Positions 1 to 7,052 of a DNA stretch of 19,678 bases are shown here, in pieces (the first letter of the stretch is position 1; each line of letters opens with the position of its first letter). The DNA comes from an uncultured Prevotella sp. (lineage in GTDB: Bacteria > Bacteroidota > Bacteroidia > Bacteroidales > Bacteroidaceae). The notes below the pieces were generated by a model. That model did not search any database. It had not been told where the DNA came from and was given only the letters and a program-made list of their open reading frames with translations. The position numbers were made by a program, and so were the translations under genes. The stretch is from contig CAKPTK010000028.1 in assembly GCA_934190685.1 (NCBI GenBank), positions 1 to 19,678 on the forward strand, in the 5' to 3' direction.

Positions 1-502
1 CAAGATTGCCAAGAAGAACGCCAAGATTGTCCACTTCAACGACATCGACTCTTTCTATCCCACGCTGCTCGCTATCAATGTGGCGACGGCAGCCACTTTC
101 TACGCCCGCATTCAACTCTTCGCCCCCGACACCTGGCGCCACTTCTATTATCATCCCACGCTCAATCCTTTCTCCGTGCCCACCATCCTGAGCATCTTCC
201 TCTGCTCCGTGTGGGCGATGTTCATCGTGGCGATAGCCGTGGTGGAAGACGTGCGCAAACAGATGCCTTTCGGCGAGGCCGTGCTCTATCTCTGCGGACT
301 GGCTGGCGTGTGCGCCATCGACTACATCGTTTTCAGCATCACCACCTTATATTATATAGGCTACATTCTATGGACCGCCTATATCTTCTTCGCCCTGTTT
401 CGCTATTGGCGCTATTCCCGTTGCTGTTTCCTTTGCGGCAATTGTGGCGCCCAACTTCACCGCAAGGGACGTTGTCCCTACTGCGGAACGTGGAACGACT
501 GA
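1..502 (+). CDS. Membrane protein with C-terminal zinc ribbon (5' truncated)
   Basis: The 3' end of a gene whose start lies before the window; the reading frame begins at base 2 and gives 166 visible residues. Three hydrophobic segments are visible, at about residues 60-81, 93-115 and 118-138, so this is an inner-membrane protein. Immediately after the last helix comes a small zinc-ribbon pattern: CGNC at 145-148 and CPYC at 158-161, nine residues apart, followed by GTWND and the stop. The paired CxxC motifs imply one bound zinc in a short tail next to the membrane. I do not recognise the family, and the missing N-terminus may hold its main domain. No function can be given. It ends 22 bases before the -33 box of the next gene, which has its own promoter, so the two are probably not one operon. 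Confidence 0.75.
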   Translation, partial: KIAKKNAKIVHFNDIDSFYPTLLAINVATAATFYARIQLFAPDTWRHFYYHPTLNPFSVPTILSIFLCSVWAMFIVAIAVVEDVRKQMPFGEAVLYLCGLAGVCAIDYIVFSITTLYYIGYILWTAYIFFALFRYWRYSRCCFLCGNCGAQLHRKGRCPYCGTWND

Positions 503-524
503 TGAAAATCCTCATAAATTAGGA

Positions 525-555
525 TTTCCCATTTCATCACATTGTTGTAACTTTG
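525..555 (+). promoter_or_regulatory. Bacteroidetes-type promoter for the first TonB receptor
   Basis: TAACTTTG at 548-555 is an exact match to the Bacteroidetes -7 consensus TAnnTTTG. A TTTC at 525-528 lies 19 bases upstream, which suits the -33 box (consensus TTTG). Transcription would begin a few bases after 555, leaving a very short leader before the ATG at 571. This rules out the in-frame TTG at 553, which is inside the -7 box. Confidence 0.75.
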
Positions 556-570
556 CACCCGGAAAAAAAA

Positions 571-3048
571 ATGCAAAAGACAATAATGACCCGTAAGAAG
601 ATTGTATGGTCGCTCGCGGCGGCCCTGATGACACCCACTTCCTTGAATGCCACGTCTGTCTGGACGGGCGACACCCACCTCATATTCCCCGGGGCGGAAG
701 TCACTCCCGAAACCTTGTTGAGCGACTCCTCCCGTGTGCACGACATCGATGAGGTGGTCGTCGTATCACAACCCAAGGAGACCCTTCGCCTGCGTCGGCA
801 ACCCATCAGTTCCTCCTCCTATTCACAATTGGAATTGCAGCGTCTTCATGTCGACGACCTGCGCTCACTCTCTTCCTATGTGCCATCGCTGACGATTCCC
901 GCCTACGGCTCCCGACTCACCTCTTCGGTCTATGTTCGCGGCATCGGCTCGCGCATCAACAACCCCGCTGTGGGACTCTATGTCGACGGCTTGCCCGTTG
1001 TCTGCAAGTCGGCCTACAACCTCCACACCTATCAGCTCGACCGTGTCGACGTGCTCCGCGGCCCTCAGGGCACCCTCTACGGACAGAATACCGAGGGCGG
1101 CCTGCTCCGTCTTTATTCCCGCAATCCGTTCCGCTACCAAGGCACGGACGTCCGCCTCTCCTGGACCACCCATTTCGGGCGTGAGGCTGAGATGGCGCGC
1201 TATGGCAAGATCGGTTCCCGGTTGGCTTATGGCGTCAGTGGTTTCTATACCGGGCAGAATGGTGCCCTGCGCAACCTCCATACCGGCCATCGCGCCGAAC
1301 GTTCCAACGAGGCGGGAGGCAAGTTGCGCCTCGTCTATCAACTCACTAGCCGTCTCTCGTTCGACTTCCTCGCCGACTATCAGTTTACCCGCCAGAACGC
1401 CTTCCCCTACGGACAACTTGACGCCACCTCTTCAGAGGCGCAAGCTCCCAACACCACCTTCGACAACACCTATCGCCGCCATGTGCTCTTGAGCGGACTT
1501 ACCACCAAATACCAGGGTAGGGGATTTGAGTTGACATCGACCACAAGCTATCAGTATCTCGCTGACAACATGCGGATGGACCAAGACTATCTGCCTGCAG
1601 ACATGATGCGCCTCACCGAGCGCCAGTGGCAGAACGCTCTGACGCAGGAAATCATCCTCAAGAGCACCACCGACCACTTCTGGCATTACACCTTCGGCGT
1701 GTATGGCAGCCAACAGTGGTTGAAGACTTCCGCCCCCGTCGACTTCGGCGAGGCGATGACCACCAAGATTGCCGCCCCCATCCAGACCGCCATGCAGGCG
1801 TCGATGGCGTCTTCGATGGCAAGACGCTTCGTGGCGCAAGGCATGAGCGAGGAGGCTGCTTACCAAATGGCACTGCAGACCATCGAGCGGGCAGGCGGTG
1901 TCTCGATGGACGTGTCGATGGCTGTGCCCGGACTGTTCCATACACCACAGTTCAACCTCGGCGTGTTCCATGAGTCCCACTTCGATCTCACCAGCCGTCT
2001 CACCGCCACCCTGGGTTTGCGCTACGACTACAACCATGTGAAAATCGGCTACGACACCGAGGCGCTCATGGCGATGACAGCCCACGTGATGGGGCAGGTG
2101 GCCACCAACCATCTCGTGTCGCGGCTCAGCCATGCCGCCTGCAACCATTTCAACCAACTCCTGCCTAAGGTGGGGCTTTCCTATCGCATTGGCAACTTGG
2201 GCAGCATGCTCTATGCCGTGACGAGCAAGGGATATCGTGCTGGAGGCTACAACATACAGATGTTCTCAGACATCCTGCAGAGTGAGCTTAATGCCAACCG
2301 TACCAATGCCATGCGCGGAGACTACGAGGTGCCTCACACAACAGACGACTATAACCGGGTTGACCGCACCATAGCCTACAAGCCCGAGACCAGTTGGAAC
2401 TATGAGTTGGGCGCCCATCTCAATCTACTGGGCAATGCCCTCCACATGGATTTGGCTGCCTATTATATGCAAGTGAAAAACCAGCAGCTCTCCGTCATGG
2501 CGGGCACCTACGGCTTCGGTCGCATGATGGTCAATGCCGGACGGAGTCGCAGCATGGGTGTCGAGGCATCCCTTAGGGGCAGTGCCGACGACGACCGCCT
2601 GTCGTGGACCGTTTCCTATGGCTACACCCACGCCACCTTCCGTCAGTATCGGGAAACGCAGACCGTTGACGGCGTCGACAGGGAAGTGGACTATCGGGGC
2701 AAACGTGTGCCCTATGTACCCATGCATACTCTGGGCGTCACTTCCGACTATCGCTTTCCGTTGTCAGGCCCTACACTGCATGCCCTTACCTTGGGTGTCA
2801 ATGTCAATGCCCAGGGCGGCATCTATTGGGATGAAGCCAACACCCAGTCGCAACCCTTCTATGCCGTGTTTGGCGCCCATGCCGACTTGGACTTGGGCAT
2901 CGTTCAACTCTCCGTATGGGGCAGAAACCTCACCCAGACACGCTACAACACGTTCGCCCTATCGAGCGGTGCCTCGGGTGAAAAACTGTGGTTCGGCAAT
3001 CGTGCCAACCCGCGCCAGATAGGCGTTGACGTGCGACTGCATTTCTAA
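571..3048 (+). CDS. TonB-dependent outer-membrane receptor
   Basis: An outer-membrane, proton-motive-force-driven receptor of 825 residues. A signal peptide runs to about A27 (KKIVWSLAAALMTPTSLNA). A TonB-box-like DIDEVVVV lies at 58-65. The plug domain follows with VYVRGIGSR from about 120 and RVDVLRGPQGTLYG at 158-171, and a beta-barrel then runs to the terminal phenylalanine. There is no N-terminal carboxypeptidase-like domain and no SusD partner, so it is not a typical Sus-type glycan receptor; the plug resembles siderophore- or small-chelate-type receptors. Two methionine-rich stretches, at about 396-455 and 500-506, interrupt the barrel. The start could also be the ATG at 586 (MTRKK), which keeps the signal peptide; 571 is chosen as the first ATG after the promoter. 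The chelatase/receptor/PepSY unit downstream suggests an iron or tetrapyrrole substrate, but this is inferred from context only. Confidence 0.93.
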   Translation: MQKTIMTRKKIVWSLAAALMTPTSLNATSVWTGDTHLIFPGAEVTPETLLSDSSRVHDIDEVVVVSQPKETLRLRRQPISSSSYSQLELQRLHVDDLRSLSSYVPSLTIPAYGSRLTSSVYVRGIGSRINNPAVGLYVDGLPVVCKSAYNLHTYQLDRVDVLRGPQGTLYGQNTEGGLLRLYSRNPFRYQGTDVRLSWTTHFGREAEMARYGKIGSRLAYGVSGFYTGQNGALRNLHTGHRAERSNEAGGKLRLVYQLTSRLSFDFLADYQFTRQNAFPYGQLDATSSEAQAPNTTFDNTYRRHVLLSGLTTKYQGRGFELTSTTSYQYLADNMRMDQDYLPADMMRLTERQWQNALTQEIILKSTTDHFWHYTFGVYGSQQWLKTSAPVDFGEAMTTKIAAPIQTAMQASMASSMARRFVAQGMSEEAAYQMALQTIERAGGVSMDVSMAVPGLFHTPQFNLGVFHESHFDLTSRLTATLGLRYDYNHVKIGYDTEALMAMTAHVMGQVATNHLVSRLSHAACNHFNQLLPKVGLSYRIGNLGSMLYAVTSKGYRAGGYNIQMFSDILQSELNANRTNAMRGDYEVPHTTDDYNRVDRTIAYKPETSWNYELGAHLNLLGNALHMDLAAYYMQVKNQQLSVMAGTYGFGRMMVNAGRSRSMGVEASLRGSADDDRLSWTVSYGYTHATFRQYRETQTVDGVDREVDYRGKRVPYVPMHTLGVTSDYRFPLSGPTLHALTLGVNVNAQGGIYWDEANTQSQPFYAVFGAHADLDLGIVQLSVWGRNLTQTRYNTFALSSGASGEKLWFGNRANPRQIGVDVRLHF

Positions 3049-3067
3049 GCAATACTTAAAAGTTGGT

Positions 3068-3115
3068 AAAATCCGCAATACCCAAAATCCCAAATTTTGA
3101 GTATTGCGGATTTTT
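3068..3115 (+). terminator. Rho-independent terminator after the first TonB receptor
   Basis: A 14-bp perfect stem (AAAATCCGCAATAC at 3068-3081 with its complement at 3101-3114) encloses a second 6-bp stem (3083-3088 with 3094-3099) and a 5-base loop. It ends in TTTTT at 3111-3115. It lies 19 bases after the receptor stop codon and separates this gene from the chelatase unit. Confidence 0.9.
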
Positions 3116-3134
3116 CGTCTTATCCCTACCTTTG
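3104..3134 (+). promoter_or_regulatory. Promoter for the chelatase-receptor-PepSY unit
   Basis: TACCTTTG at 3127-3134 matches the TAnnTTTG -7 consensus. A TTGC at 3104-3107 sits 19 bases upstream as a likely -33 box and falls inside the right arm of the preceding terminator. The leader to the ATG at 3166 would be about 25 bases. It is the only good promoter match upstream of the next three genes. Confidence 0.7.
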
Positions 3135-3165
3135 CATTCGATTTTTAACACCATATAAAGATAGT

Positions 3166-4008
3166 ATGCAAAGGATAAACACTTTATTATTGATGATGCT
3201 TCTCGCCCTCACCACATGGGCGCAGAACACCCCTTCCTCTACAACCGGAATACTCGTGGTACACTATGGAACGCAGAACGACGCCAGTCGCCATGCTACC
3301 ATCGACCGCCTCAACACCCTCGTGGCGGAACACTTCAAAGACACTACCGTCATGGAAGCCTATGTGGCTCCCGCTGTCATCAAGGCACTCGGTCGCAAGG
3401 GCATCTCCAAGCTCACCGTCGGCGCGGCCCTCGACTCGCTCAAGGCGCGCGGATGCCGCAATGTGGTGGTGCAGAGCACCATGCTGCTTGATGGCAACAT
3501 GACCGATGTACTCGCCGCAGCCGTAGACAAGAAGCGGGGCGAGTTCGCCCGTATCGAAGTTGGAAAACCACTGCTCTGGTCGGTGGACGACTGTCGCACG
3601 ATGACCGACATGATCGCCCGGCATCTGGGCAACCGATATGGAAAGTCGCAAGTGGTGCTGGTGGGGCACGGCACGGACAATGCCGCCAACGCCATGTACA
3701 GTCAGGTGGACTACCTGCTTCAGGATGAAGGCCGCAGCCAGTGGCATGTGGGCACCATTGAGGGATATCCGTCATTGGCTTGTGTGGAACGCCGTCTGGC
3801 TGGCAGCAAGCAGAAGAGCATCGTGTTGGTGCCGCTGCTCTATATTGCCGGAAATCATCTCCGCGAAGACATCGACGGTGTGTGGCGCAAGACACTCGAA
3901 GGCAAGGGTTACAAGGTAAGCGTGGTCAAGGAAGGATTGGGAGAGATGTCCGAAATCCAGCAGATGATTATTGACCGCATCGGAAAGATGAAAGAGAATA
4001 TCAAATAG
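3166..4008 (+). CDS. Exported CbiK-type sirohydrochlorin cobaltochelatase
   Basis: A 280-residue class II chelatase of the CbiK family, which in other bacteria inserts Co2+ into sirohydrochlorin. Family motifs are VVHYGT near the N-terminus, GHGTDN with H168, GTIEGYP with E199, and AGNHLRED with H231. These His/Glu/His residues match the spacing of the family's metal-binding active site. An N-terminal signal peptide (MQRINTLLLMMLLALTTWA, cleavage near A19) places it in the periplasm, as in the periplasmic CbiK of Desulfovibrio. No other cobalamin-synthesis gene is nearby. Export and the flanking TonB receptors suggest a role in tetrapyrrole or heme uptake, perhaps as a heme-binding protein or a dechelatase, rather than in cytoplasmic B12 synthesis; that is inference. 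An in-frame TTG at 3097 lies in the terminator and upstream of the -7 box, so the ATG at 3166 is used. The next gene starts 35 bases on, an operon-like spacing. Confidence 0.88.
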   Translation: MQRINTLLLMMLLALTTWAQNTPSSTTGILVVHYGTQNDASRHATIDRLNTLVAEHFKDTTVMEAYVAPAVIKALGRKGISKLTVGAALDSLKARGCRNVVVQSTMLLDGNMTDVLAAAVDKKRGEFARIEVGKPLLWSVDDCRTMTDMIARHLGNRYGKSQVVLVGHGTDNAANAMYSQVDYLLQDEGRSQWHVGTIEGYPSLACVERRLAGSKQKSIVLVPLLYIAGNHLREDIDGVWRKTLEGKGYKVSVVKEGLGEMSEIQQMIIDRIGKMKENIK

Positions 4009-4043
4009 AATCACCAACAAAAAGAATAAAGAAACAAAAGAAT

Positions 4044-6110
4044 ATGAAAAGCAGAATCATTGTCATGACGCTTGCCGCTGCCCTCTTCATGGCACAGCAG
4101 GCTGCCGCCCGACAGGGTGGCGACAACAACACAGACAACAACGCAACGGCTCACGAGGTGGACCTCAACCCCGTGGTGGTGACAGGTAATGGTCACCACC
4201 AGTTGCTCAAGTCTACCACCACACCTGTGCACGTCATCTCACAGAAACTCATCAAGGAAACCGGCGTCACCGATTTCCAGGAGGCGCTGACACGCCTGAT
4301 GCCGCAGATTTCTTTCTCGCCCAACACCATGGGAAGCTATATCCGTGTCAACGGCTTGGGCAACAAATATGTGCTCATTCTCGTCAACGGAAAGAAACTC
4401 ATCGGTGACATTGCCGGCAACGTGGACCTCAACCGTATCGACATGTCGCGTGTGAAGCGTATCGAGGTGCTCGACGGCGCCGCTTCTGCCCTCTATGGCT
4501 CCGACGCCATCGGCGGTGTGGTCAACATCATCACAGACCAGCCGGTGAAGGACAATGTGGCAGCCTCTTCAGACACCCGTGTGTCGGGCAAGGGACAGTT
4601 CTCCCAGGGTGTCAACCTCGACGTTACCTCCAAGTATCTCAACTCCCACACCTCGTTCTTCCACCAGGAGGCGGATAGCTATCAGAACAATGACAAGACC
4701 ATCGACAAGAAAGGCAACGAGCTGACCACAGTCGATCCGCTCTTCGTCGGTTTCTCGTCCAACATCATCAGTCAGCGTCTCGATTTCAATCCGCTGAAGA
4801 ACCTCTCATTCTATGCCTTGGGCAGCTACAACTACAAGGTGACCGACCGACCTATACCTGTGGAGGGACTCGACGGCGGGTCCAAGTATGACCTGCGCTC
4901 GGAGGGAAACCGTTGGGAAGTGGGCGGAAAATACAACTTCGGCAAGCACAGTGTGCAACTCGACTTCGTCAACGACAACTATCATTACGGCAACCTCTAC
5001 CGAGTGGAGTCCAAACCCTACAAGGTGGGTGATTTCTCACGCTCGAAAACCCAGAAATATTTCGACACAGAGCTGAAAGGCATCTTCCACTTCTATGACA
5101 AGGGAACCACCATTATCGGTGCCGACTGGCGCAACGACTTCCTCAATGCCACCTCAGGAGATGTCAACAATCATGTCTACACCGTGGCTGGCTATCTGCA
5201 GCACGACATGGAAATCGTGCGCAACGTCAGCGCCACTCTCGGCGCACGCTATACCCACCATGGCACGTTCGGCAACAACTTCACCCCCAAGGTGTCACTG
5301 ATGTACGCTCCAGGCGACTTCCGTTTCCGTGCCGCCTACTCACGCGGCTTCCGTGCTCCGGGTCTTGACGAACTCTATTATCACTATTTCAAGCTCATGG
5401 CAGGCCGTCCGGTCATCACATTCGGCAACAGCAACCTGGAGTCGGAGAAGAGCCACTACGCTTCGTTCAGCGCGGAATACAGCAACCGCATCTTCTCGCT
5501 CTCAGTGATGGGCTACATGAACTTCGTGAAGAACATGATTGTCAAGGAGAACATCGCCATCAATGACGACAACCTCCAGATGCTCAAGCGGGAATTCCCC
5601 GAGGTGACCGATGCCCAGTTTGGCAAGATGACCACCTACGGACAGTATATCAACGCCAACAAGGGTGTTGTCAAGGGGGTGCAGGTGAACGCCACGGTCA
5701 ACGTGACTCCCGATCTCTCCCTCATGGCCAACTATGCCTACACCTATGGCCGCTCGAAAACCGGTGGTGAATGGATTGCCTTGGAGCGCACTTACAAGAA
5801 CAGCGTGACGGCTGCCGCCAACTATAACCACACGTGGAAGATGTACACGCTCAATGTCAACCTTAACGGCCGTTTCCAGTCGCGCACCTTCTATCCCGGT
5901 TATGAGGACGCTCCCGGCTATGGCGTGATTAATCTGAACACCACCCATACGTTCAACGTCAACCGCATGTTCGACATCATTCCAAGTGTAGGTGTGGACA
6001 ACCTTCTCGACAAGACCGACCATCGTATTGACACTACCACTCGCAAGTATGCCCTCTATTCTCCAGGCAGAATGTTTGTGGTGGGGCTGAAAATCAACTT
6101 CAAGAAATAA
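4044..6110 (+). CDS. TonB-dependent receptor, heme/siderophore receptor-like
   Basis: A 688-residue outer-membrane receptor. The signal peptide runs to about A22. The TonB-box-like DLNPVVVTG lies at 40-48, followed by a plug domain with RIEVLDGAASALYGSDAIGG from 139, then a barrel ending INFKK. Within the barrel, FRAP at 436-439 is followed by a tyrosine-rich stretch containing H447 and then NSNL at 462-465. This is close to the FRAP...His...NPNL signature of bacterial heme receptors such as HmuR and HemR, although proline is replaced by serine and FRAP-like motifs also occur in other siderophore receptors. It lies between an exported chelatase and a PepSY membrane protein whose ATG directly abuts its stop codon. 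This order resembles the XusA-XusC part of the Bacteroides xenosiderophore locus, without a XusB-like lipoprotein. Substrate is unknown; heme or another iron chelate is most likely. Confidence 0.92.
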   Translation: MKSRIIVMTLAAALFMAQQAAARQGGDNNTDNNATAHEVDLNPVVVTGNGHHQLLKSTTTPVHVISQKLIKETGVTDFQEALTRLMPQISFSPNTMGSYIRVNGLGNKYVLILVNGKKLIGDIAGNVDLNRIDMSRVKRIEVLDGAASALYGSDAIGGVVNIITDQPVKDNVAASSDTRVSGKGQFSQGVNLDVTSKYLNSHTSFFHQEADSYQNNDKTIDKKGNELTTVDPLFVGFSSNIISQRLDFNPLKNLSFYALGSYNYKVTDRPIPVEGLDGGSKYDLRSEGNRWEVGGKYNFGKHSVQLDFVNDNYHYGNLYRVESKPYKVGDFSRSKTQKYFDTELKGIFHFYDKGTTIIGADWRNDFLNATSGDVNNHVYTVAGYLQHDMEIVRNVSATLGARYTHHGTFGNNFTPKVSLMYAPGDFRFRAAYSRGFRAPGLDELYYHYFKLMAGRPVITFGNSNLESEKSHYASFSAEYSNRIFSLSVMGYMNFVKNMIVKENIAINDDNLQMLKREFPEVTDAQFGKMTTYGQYINANKGVVKGVQVNATVNVTPDLSLMANYAYTYGRSKTGGEWIALERTYKNSVTAAANYNHTWKMYTLNVNLNGRFQSRTFYPGYEDAPGYGVINLNTTHTFNVNRMFDIIPSVGVDNLLDKTDHRIDTTTRKYALYSPGRMFVVGLKINFKK

Positions 6111-6860
6111 ATGACAAGACAGACACTTCTCCGCATCCATCTGTGGCTTTCTCTTCCGTTGGGCATCATCATCACCCTGATATGCCTGTCGGGCGCCACA
6201 CTGGTGTTCAAACATGAGATAAGGGCGGCTTTGGGGATGCCCACTGTGGTGGCGCCCCACGGCACGCATCATTCGTCGTCGGATAAGTCTTCCACTACCC
6301 TCCAGGGTGGTGGAAGACATTTTGTCAAGGGACAGGGTAAGGTAAACGGCCACAAGCATGAAATGAAAGGTCATCATGCCCCCCACGGCACCACGACGAA
6401 ACGCGACTTTTTCAGTTATGTGACCCGTTTCCACACCTCACTGATGATGGGTCCCGTGGGCAAGGTTATCGTCACCTACACCACGCTCTTCTTCCTCGTC
6501 ATTCTGGTGAGCGGCTTGTGGATTTGCTGGCCGCGGAATGGCAACCAGTGGCGTCGGCGGTTCAAGGTGGCGCATGGCAAAGGCATCCGCCGTCTGATGT
6601 ACGACCTGCACGTCAGTCTCGGCTATTGGACGGTGTTGTGGCTGGTGCTGCTGGCTGTGACGGGTGCTGCCTTCGGTCTCCACCTTCTGCCTCACGGCTC
6701 CACCACCATCAAGGTGTTCCATGTTTTGCATGTAGGCGCATGGGGCGGTCTCCTGACGAAGGCCATCACTTTCTTGGTGAGTATTATCGGCGCTTCTCTC
6801 CCCATTACCGGCTATTGGCTCTATTTCAAGAAAAGGAATAACGGCACTGTAAAAAAGTGA
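6111..6860 (+). CDS. PepSY-associated four-helix membrane protein with His-rich loop
   Basis: A 249-residue inner-membrane protein whose ATG directly follows the receptor's TAA, so it is surely co-transcribed. Four hydrophobic segments are visible at about 11-33, 118-140, 172-193 and 214-241. Histidines near the membrane, in RIHLWLSL (H10), FKHEI (H35), TRFHTS (H108), YDLHVSLGYW (H167) and FHVLHVG (H204, H207), fit the heme-ligand pattern of the PepSY_TM/PiuB/XusC family, whose members are linked to iron-chelate uptake and ferric reduction. Family members often carry PepSY domains in the loop after helix 1. Here the loop is short and instead holds nine histidines between residues 50 and 92 (HGTHH, GHKHEMKGHH). 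The product is likely a cytochrome-like reductase or metal-handling partner of the upstream receptor; the redox function is inferred from the family. Confidence 0.85.
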   Translation: MTRQTLLRIHLWLSLPLGIIITLICLSGATLVFKHEIRAALGMPTVVAPHGTHHSSSDKSSTTLQGGGRHFVKGQGKVNGHKHEMKGHHAPHGTTTKRDFFSYVTRFHTSLMMGPVGKVIVTYTTLFFLVILVSGLWICWPRNGNQWRRRFKVAHGKGIRRLMYDLHVSLGYWTVLWLVLLAVTGAAFGLHLLPHGSTTIKVFHVLHVGAWGGLLTKAITFLVSIIGASLPITGYWLYFKKRNNGTVKK

Positions 6861-6891
6861 GAATGGCGGGCCGTTTGTGGATTACAGGCGG

Positions 6892-6929
6892 ACTAACAAA
6901 ATTTTCACCGCGGTGAAAATTTTGTTAGT
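6892..6929. repeat. Perfect 38-bp palindrome
   Basis: The arm ACTAACAAAATTTTCACCG (6892-6910) is followed at once by its exact reverse complement (6911-6929), with no spacer and a CCGCGG centre. It lies 31 bases after the PepSY gene stop. It could form a 17-bp-stem hairpin in RNA, serve as a symmetric protein-binding site, or be one copy of a dispersed palindromic element. Only the symmetry is certain. Confidence 0.9.
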
Positions 6930-6961
6930 GGCACACTAAGCCATCGCTAATGGCACACTAA
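6929..6961 (+). repeat. Two direct copies of TGGCACACTAA
   Basis: An identical 11-base unit occurs at 6929-6939 and 6951-6961, 22 bases apart start to start. The first copy overlaps the last base of the palindrome. The proximity suggests that the palindrome and the repeats are parts of one composite element. Confidence 0.75.
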
Positions 6962-6971
6962 TCTGGTATAA

Positions 6972-7018
6972 ACGACAACCGGGGCTGCACTCAATAGGAG
7001 TGCAGCCCCGGTTGTCGT
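6972..7018. terminator. Bidirectional terminator between convergent units
   Basis: A perfect 21-bp GC-rich stem (6972-6992 with 6998-7018) with a 5-base loop AATAG. On the + strand it is followed by GTTTGTTTTA; on the - strand by a T-containing run (TTTATACC). It sits between the PepSY gene (+) and the putative porin gene (-) and can serve both. Confidence 0.85.
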
Positions 7019-7052
7019 GTTTGTTTTAGCTTCCTCGTAAGTGGAAGGAAAA

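Noticed and set aside
506..527. AAATCCT/AGGATTT hairpin after the first partial gene
   Set aside because: Only a 7-bp AT-rich stem without a proper T tract, and it overlaps the -33 box of the next gene; too weak to call a terminator.
553..570. TTG start 18 bases upstream for the first TonB receptor
   Set aside because: The TTG overlaps the -7 promoter box, so it would precede the transcription start.
3097..3165. N-terminal extension of the chelatase from a TTG codon
   Set aside because: It lies within the terminator and promoter, and would bury the signal peptide.
5502..6434. 310-codon open frame on the - strand across receptor and PepSY genes
   Set aside because: Both + strand genes have clear families and abut exactly; the antisense frame has none.
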